Source: Bacteroidaceae bacterium (lineage in GTDB: Bacteria; Bacteroidota; Bacteroidia; Bacteroidales; Bacteroidaceae). From it: 32,638 nucleotides of DNA. A program made the position numbers and the translations under genes. Under the pieces are notes generated by a model, which was not told the DNA's origin, did no database searches, and saw only the letters and a list, made by a program, of their open reading frames with translations. The stretch spans positions 1 to 32,638 of the forward strand of contig JAFZVN010000060.1 in NCBI GenBank assembly GCA_017617805.1, written 5' to 3'. This document shows positions 9,516 through 19,480 of this stretch, piece after piece (position 1 is the stretch's first letter; every line of letters starts with the position of its first letter).

Positions 9516-11936
9516 ATGGATTTCAATTTTGACGGAATAATAGAAGAAGAGCCTGTGGAGGGCAAAATCAGTTTCATTACCAGCCTCGATAACCCTATCA
9601 AGGGTGATATTGAGCAGGAAATCTCACCAGAGAACACCATTCCTGTTCTACCTCTGCGTGGTGTGATGTTGTTTCCAGAAACGATGGTGCCGATTTCAAT
9701 AGGTAGGGATTCTTCTTTCAAACTGCTGAAGGATGCACAGAAGAAGAATGCGTCGATTGCCGTATTCACACAGATAGATGACTCTACCGATGAGCCTGAT
9801 TATGACCAGTTGTATCATACAGGTGTAATTGGTAAAGTGCAGAAAATTATCAAATTGCCAGATGGAGGCAAAACCGCCCTAATCCAAGGCTACACCCGTG
9901 TTCGTCTGATAGAGTTAGGATGGAATGGTAGCTACAACATGGGGCGTGTAGAAAATTATCCTGAAACAGTGCCAGAACGGGGAGACCGTGAATTTATGGC
10001 TGTGGTGGATGCATGTCGCGAAACAGCCATCAAATTATTACGCACCAGCGAACATACCATTGGTTCTGCTTTCGCCCTCAACAACATCACCGACCGCACC
10101 CTCATTATCAACTTCATCTGCTGCAATCTGAACATCAGCAACAAGGAACGCATCGTATTGTTAGAGGAGAACAATCTCTTCGACCGCGCTTATCGTCTGC
10201 TGGGCATTTTGCAACGCGAATATCAGTATGTGGCATTGAAGATTGACCTCCAGACACGTACACGCGAGGAACTGGACAAGCAGCACAAAGAGTACTTCCT
10301 GCGCCAGGAGATGGAAACAATCCAGGAACAGTTGGGAGAAAAAGGTGAGGATGAAATCAGAGAGATGCGTGAACAAGGGAGAAAGAAGAAGTGGAACAGA
10401 GCGACAGCCAAGTTATTTGAAGACACTTTGGACAAGATGTCGCACATGAGCAACCACTCTCCTGATTACCAAACGGAATATACTTGGGCACAGACTATGC
10501 TGGAACTTCCTTGGGGTGAAGTGACCAAGGACAACCTCAATCTGGCCAATGCCGAAAAGGTGCTGAACAAAGACCACTATGGCATGGAGAAAGTGAAGGA
10601 ACGCATCATCGAACATTTGGCTGTGCTGAAGATGCGTGGTGACTTCAAGAGTCCCATCCTCTGTCTGTATGGCCCTCCTGGAGTCGGCAAGACCTCATTG
10701 GGCAAAAGCATTGCGAAGGCGATGAAACGTAAATATGTGAGAATGTCATTGGGGGGCTTGCATGATGAGGCCGAAATCCGTGGTCATCGCCGTACTTACG
10801 TTGGTGCGATGGCTGGACAAATCATCAAGAACATCAAGAAAGCTGGCAGCAGCAATCCTGTGTTCATTCTTGATGAGATTGACAAGGTGACACAACAAAC
10901 CAATAATGGTGACCCTGCATCAGCCTTGTTGGAAGTGCTCGACCCAGAGCAGAACATCGCATTCCACGACAACTACCTCGATACAGATTACGACCTGTCG
11001 AAGGTGATGTTCATTGCCACAGCCAACAATATCTCAACCATTCCTGCCCCACTCCTCGACCGCATGGAGCTGATTGAGGTGAGCGGCTATCTGACAGAAG
11101 AAAAGATAGAGATTGCCAAGCGCCATCTGATACCCAAGGAACTTGACAACCTTGGTATGAAGGATAGCGAAGTGAAGATTTCAAAGGCTGCCATTGAGAA
11201 GATGATTGAGGACTACACACGCGAATCTGGTGTGCGTGATCTCGATAAGAAAATCAATAAAGTGCTTCGCAAGGTGACTCTCAAGTACGCCAAAGATGGT
11301 GTGCTGCCAGAGAAAGCACTGAGTGTGGAAGACGTGAAGGAATATCTCGGCACAGAGCCTTTCAGCCGAGACAAGTATCAAGGCAACGACTACTATGGCG
11401 TGGTGACAGGTTTGGCCTGGACAAGTGTGGGTGGCGAAATTCTCTTCATCGAGACCTCCATTGACAACGGCAAGGGAGGCAAACTCGGTTTGACAGGAAA
11501 CTTGGGCGATGTGATGAAGGAATCAGCCACGATTGCTTTGCAATATTTGAAAGAACATTGCGACCTCATCGGTATCGAGCCCGACTATTTCGAGAACCAT
11601 AACATCCACATTCACGTTCCAGAAGGAGCGACGCCAAAGGATGGTCCATCTGCAGGTATCACGATTGCCACGTCGCTGGCCAGTGCCATCACAAAACGCA
11701 AGGTACGTAAGAACATTGCCATGACAGGAGAAATTACCCTGAGAGGCAAGGTGCTTCCTGTAGGTGGTATCAAAGAGAAGATTCTGGCTGCCAAACGCGC
11801 AGGCATTACAGATATCCTCATCTGTCACGAAAACAGGAAGAATATTGAAGACATACCTGCCAAGTATGTGACTGGAGTGACGTTCCACTATGTGGAGAAC
11901 GTGAAAGATGTACTTGATTTTGCTTTGCTCCCATGA
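9516..11936 (+). CDS. lon: ATP-dependent protease Lon
   Basis: Cytosolic hexameric AAA+ serine protease that degrades misfolded and regulatory proteins. From the ATG at 9516 it has 806 residues, typical for LonA. Visible in order: N-terminal substrate-binding domain opening with [22 protein letters not shown], a helical linker ([18 protein letters not shown] region), Walker A GPPGVGKT (386-393), Walker [11 protein letters not shown], and a C-terminal protease domain with the catalytic Ser712 in PKDGPSAG and Lys755 in GGIKEK, 43 residues apart as in E. coli Lon. An upstream in-frame GTG at 9474 would add 14 residues, but it falls only a few bases after the predicted transcription start. The last four bases overlap the tgt start (ATGA). 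Confidence 0.98.
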   Translation: MDFNFDGIIEEEPVEGKISFITSLDNPIKGDIEQEISPENTIPVLPLRGVMLFPETMVPISIGRDSSFKLLKDAQKKNASIAVFTQIDDSTDEPDYDQLYHTGVIGKVQKIIKLPDGGKTALIQGYTRVRLIELGWNGSYNMGRVENYPETVPERGDREFMAVVDACRETAIKLLRTSEHTIGSAFALNNITDRTLIINFICCNLNISNKERIVLLEENNLFDRAYRLLGILQREYQYVALKIDLQTRTREELDKQHKEYFLRQEMETIQEQLGEKGEDEIREMREQGRKKKWNRATAKLFEDTLDKMSHMSNHSPDYQTEYTWAQTMLELPWGEVTKDNLNLANAEKVLNKDHYGMEKVKERIIEHLAVLKMRGDFKSPILCLYGPPGVGKTSLGKSIAKAMKRKYVRMSLGGLHDEAEIRGHRRTYVGAMAGQIIKNIKKAGSSNPVFILDEIDKVTQQTNNGDPASALLEVLDPEQNIAFHDNYLDTDYDLSKVMFIATANNISTIPAPLLDRMELIEVSGYLTEEKIEIAKRHLIPKELDNLGMKDSEVKISKAAIEKMIEDYTRESGVRDLDKKINKVLRKVTLKYAKDGVLPEKALSVEDVKEYLGTEPFSRDKYQGNDYYGVVTGLAWTSVGGEILFIETSIDNGKGGKLGLTGNLGDVMKESATIALQYLKEHCDLIGIEPDYFENHNIHIHVPEGATPKDGPSAGITIATSLASAITKRKVRKNIAMTGEITLRGKVLPVGGIKEKILAAKRAGITDILICHENRKNIEDIPAKYVTGVTFHYVENVKDVLDFALLP

Positions 11937-13063
11937 CGTTCACACTACAACATAACGACCCAAAGACCAACGCTCGTGCTGGTGTCATCCACACAGATCA
12001 TGGTGACATTCAAACCCCTATCTTTATGCCTGTGGGAACGCAGGCTTCAGTGAAGGCGGTACATCTCCACGAGCTAAAGGATGACATCAAGGCACAAATC
12101 ATTTTGGGCAATACCTACCACCTCTATCTCCGTCCAGGACTCGAAGTGCTGGAGGCAGCTGGTGGTTTGCACAAATTCAATGGTTTCGATCGCCCCATGC
12201 TGACTGACAGTGGTGGCTTTCAGGTGTTCTCATTGGCAGGCATCCGCAAAATCAAGGAAGAAGGTGTGGAATTCCGCAGCCACATCGATGGAAGCAAACA
12301 CGTCTTCACACCTGAAAAGGTGATGGACATCGAACGAGCCATTGGTGCAGACATCGTGATGGCGTTTGACGAATGTCCTCCAGGCACCAGCGACTACGAG
12401 TATTCGAAGAAATCTCTGGCTCTGACAGAGCGATGGCTCGACCGTTGCATCCTGCGTTTCAACGAGACAGAACCCAAGTATGGCTATCAGCAGAGCCTCT
12501 TCCCGATTGTTCAGGGCTGCACCTACAAAGATTTGCGTGAACGTGCTGCTGAGAATATCGCAAAGAAAGGAGCAGACGGCAATGCCATTGGTGGCTTGGC
12601 TGTAGGCGAACCCACAGAGGTGATGTATGAGATGATAGAGGTGGTCAATGCCATCCTGCCCAAAGACAAACCTCGATATCTGATGGGCGTGGGTACACCT
12701 ATCAACCTGTTAGAAGGTATCGAGAGAGGCGTGGACATGTTCGACTGCGTGATGCCAACCCGTAATGGACGTAACGCCCAAATCTTCACCAAACATGGCA
12801 CCATCAACTTGCGCAACCAGAAATGGGACTTCGATTTCTCACCGCTCGACCCTGAAGGGACTTCCTATGTCGATACAGCCTACACAAAGGCATACGTGCA
12901 CCATCTCTTCAAGGCACAAGAAATCCTTGCCTTGCAGATAGCATCCATCCACAACTTGGCATTCTACCTGTGGTTGGTGGGCGAAGCGAGGAACCACATC
13001 ATCGCAGGCGACTTCTGCGTATGGAAGGCGAAGATGGTGGAAGAGTTGGGCAGAAGATTGTAG
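11933..13063 (+). CDS. tgt: tRNA-guanine transglycosylase, zinc ligands missing
   Basis: Exchanges guanine at the wobble position of GUN anticodons for the queuine precursor preQ1, the committed step of queuosine modification. It has 376 residues with a TIM-barrel pattern. The general acid/base Asp92 (TDSGGFQVFS), the nucleophile Asp271 (DCVMPTRNGRN) and the base-recognition loop GGLAVGEP are intact. In E. coli a zinc ion is held by Cys302, Cys304, Cys307 and His333; here the aligned residues are Gly309, Ser311, Asp314 and His340 (PLDPEGTSYVDTAYTKAYVHHL), so three of four ligands are gone although flanking sequence is well conserved. The enzyme probably keeps its fold without zinc. It is translationally coupled to lon by an ATGA overlap. 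Confidence 0.96.
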   Translation: MTFTLQHNDPKTNARAGVIHTDHGDIQTPIFMPVGTQASVKAVHLHELKDDIKAQIILGNTYHLYLRPGLEVLEAAGGLHKFNGFDRPMLTDSGGFQVFSLAGIRKIKEEGVEFRSHIDGSKHVFTPEKVMDIERAIGADIVMAFDECPPGTSDYEYSKKSLALTERWLDRCILRFNETEPKYGYQQSLFPIVQGCTYKDLRERAAENIAKKGADGNAIGGLAVGEPTEVMYEMIEVVNAILPKDKPRYLMGVGTPINLLEGIERGVDMFDCVMPTRNGRNAQIFTKHGTINLRNQKWDFDFSPLDPEGTSYVDTAYTKAYVHHLFKAQEILALQIASIHNLAFYLWLVGEARNHIIAGDFCVWKAKMVEELGRRL

Positions 13064-13108
13064 GGAATATACATTATTATATAATATAAGGCAAAAAGAT
13101 TAGGCACA

Positions 13109-14368
13109 TTGGTTTTATTCGAAGAAGTTAACGGCAAATTGGTTCCCATGGGAAGCGAGGAAGACATCAAGGCTTATCTCGACTACAAGAAGGGGCAGAA
13201 GACGAGGGCGAGACGTCGTTCGTTGCGCGAACGGCACACTCGGAGGTCTGCTGTCTCTAAATGGTTGGCAGAGCACTCTCTCCTATCCCGTCTTGACCGC
13301 TATATTGTAGGCAAGTTCTTGGGCACCTACTTCTTCTCCATCGTACTCATCATTAGCATCGCTGTGGTGTTTGACATCAATGAGAACATCGACAAGTTCC
13401 TGCAACATAATGTGCCCATGCATGAGATTCTGTTCGATTACTATCTGAACTTCATCCCATTCTACTCGAACATGTTCAGCCAGCTGTTCGTGTTCATTGC
13501 CGTCATCTTCTTTACCACCAAACTGGCAGACAACTCAGAAATCATCGCCATGCTATCGACTGGCACGAGTTTTCGTCGTCTGGTACGTCCTTATATGATT
13601 TCTGCTGCCATCATTGCATTGCTCAACTACGGACTGGGTGCATACATCATCCCCAAGGGAAATGTTAAGCGCGTCAGATTTGAGAACAAATACAAGAATC
13701 GTGGACGTCAGGACTTCACTTCCAACGTGCAGTTAGAGGTTGATACTGGGGTGATAGCCTATTTCGGACGATATGAAGAAAGTCACAAGATGGCGTTCGA
13801 CTTCACCCTCGACAAGTTTGAGGACAAGAAACTGGTGAAGCATCTGCAAGCGATGAGCATCCAATACGACACCCTCTCGTATGAACCCTACCATTGGGTT
13901 ATCACGAGTTATCAGACTCGCGACTTACAAGGTATGCGTGAAATCATCACGAGTGGCAACAAACTCGACACCCTCATCAAGATACAGCCGCAAGACCTCA
14001 TGGCATCGAGAGACATGGAGATGACGCTCACCACCCCAGAATTGCGACGTCATATTGAACGGCAGAAAGCACGTGGTTTTGCCAATCTCCAACAATTCGA
14101 GGTGGAATACTACAAACGTGGTGCTACCGCCTTTGCCACTTTCATCCTCACCCTCATTGGTGTGTCCATCTCTGCTCGCAAACGTAAGAACGGTATGGGT
14201 ATCGCTTTAGGTATCGGCTTGGCACTCATTCTGGCATATATCATGTTCCAGACGGTGGTGTCCAGTCTTGCCATCAACGCAAATTTCTCTGCTGCCATTG
14301 CCGTATGGATTCCCAATTTCGTATATGCTTTCATCGCACTCTACTATTATAAGAAAGCCCCAAGGTGA
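13109..14368 (+). CDS. LptF/LptG family LPS export permease
   Basis: Inner-membrane permease of the Lpt machine that extracts lipopolysaccharide and sends it across the periplasm (YjgP/YjgQ family). Layout: a basic cytoplasmic N-terminus with an RARRRSLRERHTRR stretch; three transmembrane segments within about residues 70-185 starting at LDRYIVGKFLGTYFFSIVLIISI; a periplasmic beta-jellyroll domain (about 190-330); and three C-terminal helices (about 335-415). The reading frame opens with TTG at 13109 (419 residues); the first ATG is at 13148. I keep TTG because the residues between them (LFEEVNGKLVPMG) look protein-like, but this is open. It cannot be assigned to LptF or LptG from one copy. 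lptC lies about 4.4 kb downstream on the same strand. Confidence 0.9.
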   Translation: MVLFEEVNGKLVPMGSEEDIKAYLDYKKGQKTRARRRSLRERHTRRSAVSKWLAEHSLLSRLDRYIVGKFLGTYFFSIVLIISIAVVFDINENIDKFLQHNVPMHEILFDYYLNFIPFYSNMFSQLFVFIAVIFFTTKLADNSEIIAMLSTGTSFRRLVRPYMISAAIIALLNYGLGAYIIPKGNVKRVRFENKYKNRGRQDFTSNVQLEVDTGVIAYFGRYEESHKMAFDFTLDKFEDKKLVKHLQAMSIQYDTLSYEPYHWVITSYQTRDLQGMREIITSGNKLDTLIKIQPQDLMASRDMEMTLTTPELRRHIERQKARGFANLQQFEVEYYKRGATAFATFILTLIGVSISARKRKNGMGIALGIGLALILAYIMFQTVVSSLAINANFSAAIAVWIPNFVYAFIALYYYKKAPR

Positions 14369-14420
14369 TGGACGATTTACAATTACAATTTGACTTACCA
14401 TTTGACATCATACATCTAAC

Positions 14421-15704
14421 ATGTATTTCGACGAACTAAACATATCAGACGAATTGCTCGATGCGCTCGACGCCATGAACTTCGAGGAATGTACGCCCAT
14501 TCAAGAACAGGCTATCCCCAAGATTCTGGAGGGGCACGACCTGATGGGTATTGCACAAACTGGCACAGGAAAGACGGCTGCCTATCTGTTGCCCGTCCTT
14601 GACGAGTTGAGTCATGGCAATTATCCCAAAGACTCCGTCAACTGCATCATCATGTCGCCTACCCGCGAACTGGCTCAGCAGATTGACCAGCAGGTAGAAG
14701 GTTTTGCCTATTATCTGGATGGCGTATCCTCTGTTGCCGTCTATGGTGGCAATGATGGCATCCGTTTCGAACAGGAACGCAGAGGATTAGAATTAGGAGC
14801 CGACATCATCATCGCCACCCCAGGCAGACTCATCAGCCACTTGAATGGTGGACACATTGATCTGAAGAAAGTGTCCTTCTTCATTCTCGACGAAGCAGAC
14901 CGCATGCTCGACATGGGTTTCTACGACGACATCATGAAGATAGCCTCTTATCTGTCAGAAGACCGTCAGACCATCATGTTCTCAGCCACGATGCCAGACA
15001 ACATCCAGAAGTTGGCACAGAACATCCTGCACAATCCTGTGGAGGTGAAGATTGCTGTATCGAAACCAGCTGAGAAGATTCAGCAGATAGCCTACGTTTG
15101 CTACGACGGCATGAAAGAACGCATTGTGGAGCAGGTACTCAGCGATGAATCTCTTGACCGCGTCATCATCTTCGGCTCCTCCAAGCAGAGAGTGAAGGAA
15201 CTGAGTCTGATTCTGAAACGAAAAGGCTACAATGTAGGTGCCATGCACAGCGATTTGGAACAGCGCGAACGTGAGGAAATCATGTTGGGCTTTAAAAATC
15301 GTCGCATCCGTATCCTCATCGCCACTGACATCGTGAGCCGAGGCATTGACATTGACGACATCCAGATGGTCATCAACTTCGACACGCCACGAGACCCAGA
15401 AGACTACGTGCATCGCATTGGACGTACAGCACGTGCCAATCGTGATGGTCAAGCCGTCACGTTAGTCACGCCCAAAGACTGGCCACACCTCATCAAGATT
15501 GAAAGGCTCATCGAGAAGGAAATTCCCAAACCCGACCTGCCTGAAGGATGTGGCGAGAAACCTGAAATCAGTGCCGCTGCCGCTAAAGGTCGTCGTCATA
15601 CTCCTGGCAGACATGGTGGCAAAGGACGATACAACCGCAAAGGAAATGGTAAACATCGAAATAAAAACAAAAATCAGTCCTCAAACCAAGGGGCAAAAGC
15701 ATAA
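14421..15704 (+). CDS. DEAD-box RNA helicase, RhlE-like
   Basis: ATP-dependent RNA unwinding enzyme, probably active in ribosome assembly or RNA turnover. It has 427 residues with all core motifs: Q motif FEECTPIQEQAIP (21-33), motif I AQTGTGKT (45-52), Ia PTRELAQQ (80-87), Ib TPGRL, motif II DEAD (157-160), motif III SAT (188-190), motif V ATDIVSRGIDI and motif VI HRIGRTAR. After about residue 385 comes a basic tail rich in Gly, Arg, Lys and Asn (GRRHTPGRHGGKGRYNRKG and onward), typical for non-specific RNA binding in RhlE/CshA-like enzymes. The 52-bp gap from the lptF/G-like gene suggests it may be cotranscribed with it. Confidence 0.95.
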   Translation: MYFDELNISDELLDALDAMNFEECTPIQEQAIPKILEGHDLMGIAQTGTGKTAAYLLPVLDELSHGNYPKDSVNCIIMSPTRELAQQIDQQVEGFAYYLDGVSSVAVYGGNDGIRFEQERRGLELGADIIIATPGRLISHLNGGHIDLKKVSFFILDEADRMLDMGFYDDIMKIASYLSEDRQTIMFSATMPDNIQKLAQNILHNPVEVKIAVSKPAEKIQQIAYVCYDGMKERIVEQVLSDESLDRVIIFGSSKQRVKELSLILKRKGYNVGAMHSDLEQREREEIMLGFKNRRIRILIATDIVSRGIDIDDIQMVINFDTPRDPEDYVHRIGRTARANRDGQAVTLVTPKDWPHLIKIERLIEKEIPKPDLPEGCGEKPEISAAAAKGRRHTPGRHGGKGRYNRKGNGKHRNKNKNQSSNQGAKA

Positions 15705-15759
15705 ATGAGCGTCAAATACACCTCTTTCAGTTTTTTTAACTCGCTTAATGAACATAATA

Positions 15760-15791
15760 TTTGACGAACTCCCCAAAAAGGTGTAATTTTG
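15760..15791 (+). promoter_or_regulatory. Promoter of the outer-membrane barrel gene
   Basis: TTTG (15760-15763), 20 bases, TAATTTTG (15784-15791): both elements of the Bacteroidota consensus at ideal spacing. Transcription should begin near 15798, about 26 nt before the ATG at 15824. The promoter overlaps a TTG-initiated upstream extension of the reading frame, which shows that extension is not translated from this transcript. Confidence 0.75.
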
Positions 15792-15823
15792 CACTCGAAA
15801 TTGAATATTCGATATCAAAAAGA

Positions 15824-17191
15824 ATGAATAAACTCACATTTGCCATCATTGCAACTACCTTCGTGACAGCCCTCCATGCGCAGAACGGCATCAATTCGCC
15901 CTACTCTCGTTATGGATTTGGCATTCAGTCCGAACGTGCGATGGGGTTCAACAAAGGTATGGGAGGCGTTGCACAAGGATTCCGTAACGGGCAGCAAATC
16001 AACATAGCCAACCCTGCCTCATACTCAGCTGTTGACTCTGTCACAGCTCTTTTCGACATAGGTATATCCTTACAGAACAGCAATCATAAGATGGGCAATC
16101 TGCAACAAAACATTCGCAACACCAGTTTCGACTACTTTGCCTTCCAGTTCCGTGCCTTCCGTCATGTCGGCATGACCATCGGACTGATGCCCATCACCAA
16201 CATCAAATACGAGTTCGCCTCCACATCTGAAAACCTGGAAGGAACGGAAAACATCACTTCCTCATATTCCTTCAATGGAGACGGAGGTTTACGTGAGGTC
16301 ATTTTCGGCACAGGATGGAATCCCTTCAAACCCATCTCCATTGGATTCAACGTGAGTTACATCTGGGGCGACTATACCCACAACATGCAGATGGCTTTCA
16401 GCGAGAATTCCGCATTCGGTCTGAAACGTACCTATTCGGCTGACATCAGTACCTACAACGTGCAGGCAGGTTTGCAATTTATTCAGCCCATCAACAAGAA
16501 AGACAAGATTGTACTGGGAGGAACCTATACTTTGGGACACAACATGGGTAACGAAGCCTATCGGACGACAGAGAGTGTAGCAAGTGATGCAACAGGAACA
16601 CAAACCAGCGACACCGTCAAGAATGCCTTCCATTGGCCGACCTCTATCGCAGCAGGTATCACCTACTACCATAGCAACACCCTCCGCATTGGGGCAGACT
16701 TTGAACTTCAGCGCTGGAGCGGAGCCCGATTCCCCAATCAACAGACGGGACTCTCAGGCAGCAGCCTCTCAGATACTTACACCTCCACAACAGGTCAATT
16801 GAACGACCGATTCAAGATTGCCTCAGGACTGGATTGGACACCCAATCCGCTCTCGAGCCACTATTTTAGCAAATGTACCTATAAGGTGGGCGGCTACTAC
16901 TCACAGTCCTATGCCAAAGCAGATGTGACAGGTGTTGTGACTCAAAAGCCCTACGAGGTGGGCGTGTCAGCAGGAATTTCCCTGCCCATTGCCAATGCGC
17001 ATGTCACTTCCCTCGACATGAGAAAGAGAAACATCCCTCGTATCAACATGTCTGTGCAGTGGGTACACACCAACATTCCCTATCTCAATGCCTCCACCAT
17101 GCAACCAGGCAAACTCATAGAGAACTACTTCAAGTTCTGCTTGGGCATCAGCTTCAGCGAACGCTGGTTCTACAAGTCGAAACTGGATTAA
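15824..17191 (+). CDS. FadL/PorV-like outer-membrane beta-barrel protein
   Basis: Predicted outer-membrane barrel of unknown substrate, 455 residues. Residues 1-18 (MNKLTFAIIATTFVTALHA, cleavage before QNG) are a signal peptide. The mature protein starts with NSPYSRYGFGIQSERAMGFNKGMGGVAQGFRNGQQINIANPASYSAVDSVTALFDIGIS, the pattern of FadL-related Bacteroidota barrels in which a plug-like N-terminus with a Gly-rich loop precedes alternating amphipathic strands. Strand-like repeats such as ISIGFNVSYIWG, YNVQAGLQFIQPI, KIVLGGTYTLGHNMG and LRIGADFELQRW continue to the end. The start at 15824 is set by the promoter at 15760-15791 and the signal peptide. In relatives I recall such a barrel next to TPR and LptC genes, as here. 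Confidence 0.8.
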   Translation: MNKLTFAIIATTFVTALHAQNGINSPYSRYGFGIQSERAMGFNKGMGGVAQGFRNGQQINIANPASYSAVDSVTALFDIGISLQNSNHKMGNLQQNIRNTSFDYFAFQFRAFRHVGMTIGLMPITNIKYEFASTSENLEGTENITSSYSFNGDGGLREVIFGTGWNPFKPISIGFNVSYIWGDYTHNMQMAFSENSAFGLKRTYSADISTYNVQAGLQFIQPINKKDKIVLGGTYTLGHNMGNEAYRTTESVASDATGTQTSDTVKNAFHWPTSIAAGITYYHSNTLRIGADFELQRWSGARFPNQQTGLSGSSLSDTYTSTTGQLNDRFKIASGLDWTPNPLSSHYFSKCTYKVGGYYSQSYAKADVTGVVTQKPYEVGVSAGISLPIANAHVTSLDMRKRNIPRINMSVQWVHTNIPYLNASTMQPGKLIENYFKFCLGISFSERWFYKSKLD

Positions 17192-17248
17192 GGGCTCTAA
17201 ACTCTAAACCCAATAGGACATTCCCCTCAAAAAAAGCGGCTTTTCCTA

Positions 17249-17278
17249 TTTGCATATGACAGACATTCACTACTTTTG
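17249..17278 (+). promoter_or_regulatory. Promoter of the TPR protein gene
   Basis: TTTG (17249-17252), 18 bases, TACTTTTG (17271-17278). It predicts transcription from about 17285 and an A-rich, almost G-free leader of about 60 nt before the ATG at 17346. An unstructured A-rich leader of this kind is usual for well-translated Bacteroidota genes, which rely little on Shine-Dalgarno pairing. Confidence 0.7.
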
Positions 17279-17345
17279 CATCACAAAAACAACAAATAAA
17301 ACATAGTCAACAGAACAATAATATTAACAACAAACAAATAGAAGT

Positions 17346-18797
17346 ATGAAGAAGATTTTATTTGCAAGCTTACTTGCCCTTGTCGCTGTAGCAGCATCCG
17401 CACAGGATCTCAAGGGAACTTCACTCAACGACCGCATTGGTCACGGCCAGGATTCCATCGATGTGCTTGGCAGCCTCTCACTCTATCAGGACGCCTTCAA
17501 GCGCAAGAGTTATGTTGAAGCCATCGAGCCATGGGAGTACGTGTTTGAAAAAGCCCCACTGTCAATGGTACGCGTTTATACTGATGGTGCATGGATGTTC
17601 GAGCAGCTCATTCAGGCTGAGACAGATGCTGGCAAGAAAAAAGAGTATTTCGACAAGCTCATGGCCATCTACGATCAGCGTCTCAAGTATCTCGATGCGC
17701 TCAATTCCTTCGCAACCCCAAAGACCACTTCAACCAAGGGTAACATCATCTGCCGCAAGGCATACGACTACTACTACTTCTGCCCAACGGTGGACAACAA
17801 CGTAGCCTACAAGATGTTTAAGGAAGGTATCGACGACATGGGTCCCAACACCGAGGGTTTCGTCCTCTATGGATTCATCGAGTGCTCGTACAACCGTTTC
17901 CTCCAAAACAAGGACAACATCGACGTGCGTCAGGATTTCATCCAGGACTACATGGAGACCAACGACATCTGCGACCGTCTGCTCGACCAGGCCAAGGAAT
18001 TCCCTGCAGAGACCATTCCTGCTGACCCAGAGTCAGAAGACTCCACCAAGTGGGTTGACCAGGTGGTGCTCTCTCCTGAGGCTCAGAAGATTGTGGACAA
18101 CTACCAGCCTGTACAGATCAAGGCCAACGAACTCTTCGTTTCCTCTGGTGCAGCTGACTGCGATGCCCTTGAGAAGATTTATGGCGCACAGGTAGAGGCC
18201 AACAAGACCAACCTCCAGTACCTCAACTCTGTGCTGGCCATCCTCACCAACTTTGAGTGCGATAAGTCTAACATCTACTATGTGGCAGCCGACTACGCAT
18301 ACCAAATCAACAAGACCCCTCAGGCAGCCATCGGTAAGGCTTCCAAGCTCCTGAAGGAAGGTGATGTGAACGGTGCCATCAAGTATTTCGACGAGGCACT
18401 CAGCCTGGAGACCGACAACGCCAAGAAGGCCAAGTACTCCTACATCGTGGCAGCCCTCATGTACCGTAAGGGCAACCTCGCACAGTGCCGTGCATACTGC
18501 CAGAAGACCCTCCAGTACAATCCTTCCAATGGTGGCGCATACCTCCTTCAGGCAAGCTGTATCGCACGTGCCGCATCAGGCGACCACCTGCAGAAGAGCT
18601 ACTACTACTGCCTCGCTTACGATTACTGCAACAAGGCTAAAGCCGTTGACCCATCATCCGCAGCCAAAGCCAACCGTGCAGCATCAAGCTATGCAGCTCA
18701 CTTCTATCCAAAGTCTGAGGCCTTCTTCGCAGGTATCAAGGCTGGCCAAACCGTCAGCGTTCCTGGCTACGGAACCACCACGCTGCGTCTGAGATAA
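17346..18797 (+). CDS. Secreted tetratricopeptide-repeat protein
   Basis: Probable periplasmic or outer-membrane-associated scaffold of 483 residues; specific role unknown. Residues 1-19 are a signal peptide (MKKILFASLLALVAVAASAQ). TPR-like helical pairs are visible around residues 40-70 (LYQDAFKRKSYVEAIEPWEYVFEKAP) and most clearly 325-445 (ASKLLKEGDVNGAIKYFDEALSLETDN, AALMYRKGNLAQCRAYCQKTLQYNPSNGGAYLLQASCIA, YCNKAKAVDPSSAAKANRAA). It ends with a short Gly-rich strand-like segment, VSVPGYGTTTLRLR. It has its own promoter and strongly biased codon use (mostly C-ending synonymous codons), which suggests high expression. It sits between an outer-membrane barrel and lptC, so an envelope assembly role is a reasonable inference. 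Confidence 0.85.
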   Translation: MKKILFASLLALVAVAASAQDLKGTSLNDRIGHGQDSIDVLGSLSLYQDAFKRKSYVEAIEPWEYVFEKAPLSMVRVYTDGAWMFEQLIQAETDAGKKKEYFDKLMAIYDQRLKYLDALNSFATPKTTSTKGNIICRKAYDYYYFCPTVDNNVAYKMFKEGIDDMGPNTEGFVLYGFIECSYNRFLQNKDNIDVRQDFIQDYMETNDICDRLLDQAKEFPAETIPADPESEDSTKWVDQVVLSPEAQKIVDNYQPVQIKANELFVSSGAADCDALEKIYGAQVEANKTNLQYLNSVLAILTNFECDKSNIYYVAADYAYQINKTPQAAIGKASKLLKEGDVNGAIKYFDEALSLETDNAKKAKYSYIVAALMYRKGNLAQCRAYCQKTLQYNPSNGGAYLLQASCIARAASGDHLQKSYYYCLAYDYCNKAKAVDPSSAAKANRAASSYAAHFYPKSEAFFAGIKAGQTVSVPGYGTTTLRLR

Positions 18798-18816
18798 ACA
18801 TCCAAACCTCAAAATC

Positions 18817-19443
18817 TTGAAGTTTCGATTCACATACACATTTAGCATTGCAGCAGTCATCATGGCTGCTGCAATGCTCATGTTATTCTCCTGCAACGAC
18901 CCATCAGAAAAGACTGGGCCACACATCGAAGGACGAGATTCCCTACCCACCCTACGCACTTTGGGCGTCAGCACATTAGTGAGCGACTCAGGCGTCATCC
19001 GATACAAGATCATTGCCGAAGAGTGGTTCATCTACGACAAGAAAGACCCGCAATATTGGGCTTTCCCAAAGGGGCTTTTCATCGAGACCTTCAATCGTAC
19101 ATTTCAAGCCGAAGCCTTCATCTCCTGCGACACAGCCTACCACTTCTATAGCCACAGTCTTTGGGAACTGCGTGGACGTGTGCTCGCCAAAAATATTAAG
19201 GGCGAGACCTTCAAGACCACCCTCCTCTATTGGGACACCCGTGCCCATCGCCTCTATTCCCCAGCCTATATGGAAATAGACGGAGAGACCCAAAAACTCT
19301 CAGGCTATGACTTCAGCAGCAACGAGCAGATGACCGAATACATCATCCACTCCTCCAAGGGAGAGTTCCCACTCGAAGACAACTCCCCCACGCCAGAACC
19401 CGACCCTGCTATGATGGCCGACAGCACAAGGAACCAGCCATAA
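18817..19443 (+). CDS. lptC: LptC-like LPS export lipoprotein
   Basis: Periplasmic bridge component of LPS transport, passing LPS from the LptBFG complex towards LptA. It has 208 residues. The N-terminus KFRFTYTFSIAAVIMAAAMLMLFSC is a signal ending in a lipobox, so Cys24-25 is likely lipidated, a known variation in Bacteroidota; E. coli LptC keeps a transmembrane anchor. The beta-jellyroll is recognisable: VSDSGVIRYKIIAEEWFIYDKKDPQYWAFPKGLFIETF, then ELRGRVLAKNIKGETFKTTLLYWDTRAHRLYS and the GYDFSSNEQMTEY segment. Translation appears to start at TTG (18817), 19 bases after the TPR gene, because the first ATG would cut away the n-region of the signal. Last gene of its transcription unit. Confidence 0.88.
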   Translation: MKFRFTYTFSIAAVIMAAAMLMLFSCNDPSEKTGPHIEGRDSLPTLRTLGVSTLVSDSGVIRYKIIAEEWFIYDKKDPQYWAFPKGLFIETFNRTFQAEAFISCDTAYHFYSHSLWELRGRVLAKNIKGETFKTTLLYWDTRAHRLYSPAYMEIDGETQKLSGYDFSSNEQMTEYIIHSSKGEFPLEDNSPTPEPDPAMMADSTRNQP

Positions 19444-19480
19444 TTCAAAATCCTGTCTTGGTGGTATGATCACCCTTCAA

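Noticed and set aside
14367..14438. 23-residue reading frame starting on the stop of the lptF/G-like gene (TGATG overlap)
   Set aside because: It overlaps the DEAD-box helicase start, has no recognisable feature and is probably chance.
15761..15823. TTG-initiated extension upstream of the outer-membrane barrel gene
   Set aside because: It spans a well-matched promoter (15760-15791) and would put 21 residues before a clear signal peptide.
17225..17246. Small hairpin AAAAG-CGG-CTTTT after the barrel gene as a terminator
   Set aside because: The stem has only one G-C pair and overlaps the region just before the next promoter, so it is too weak to call.
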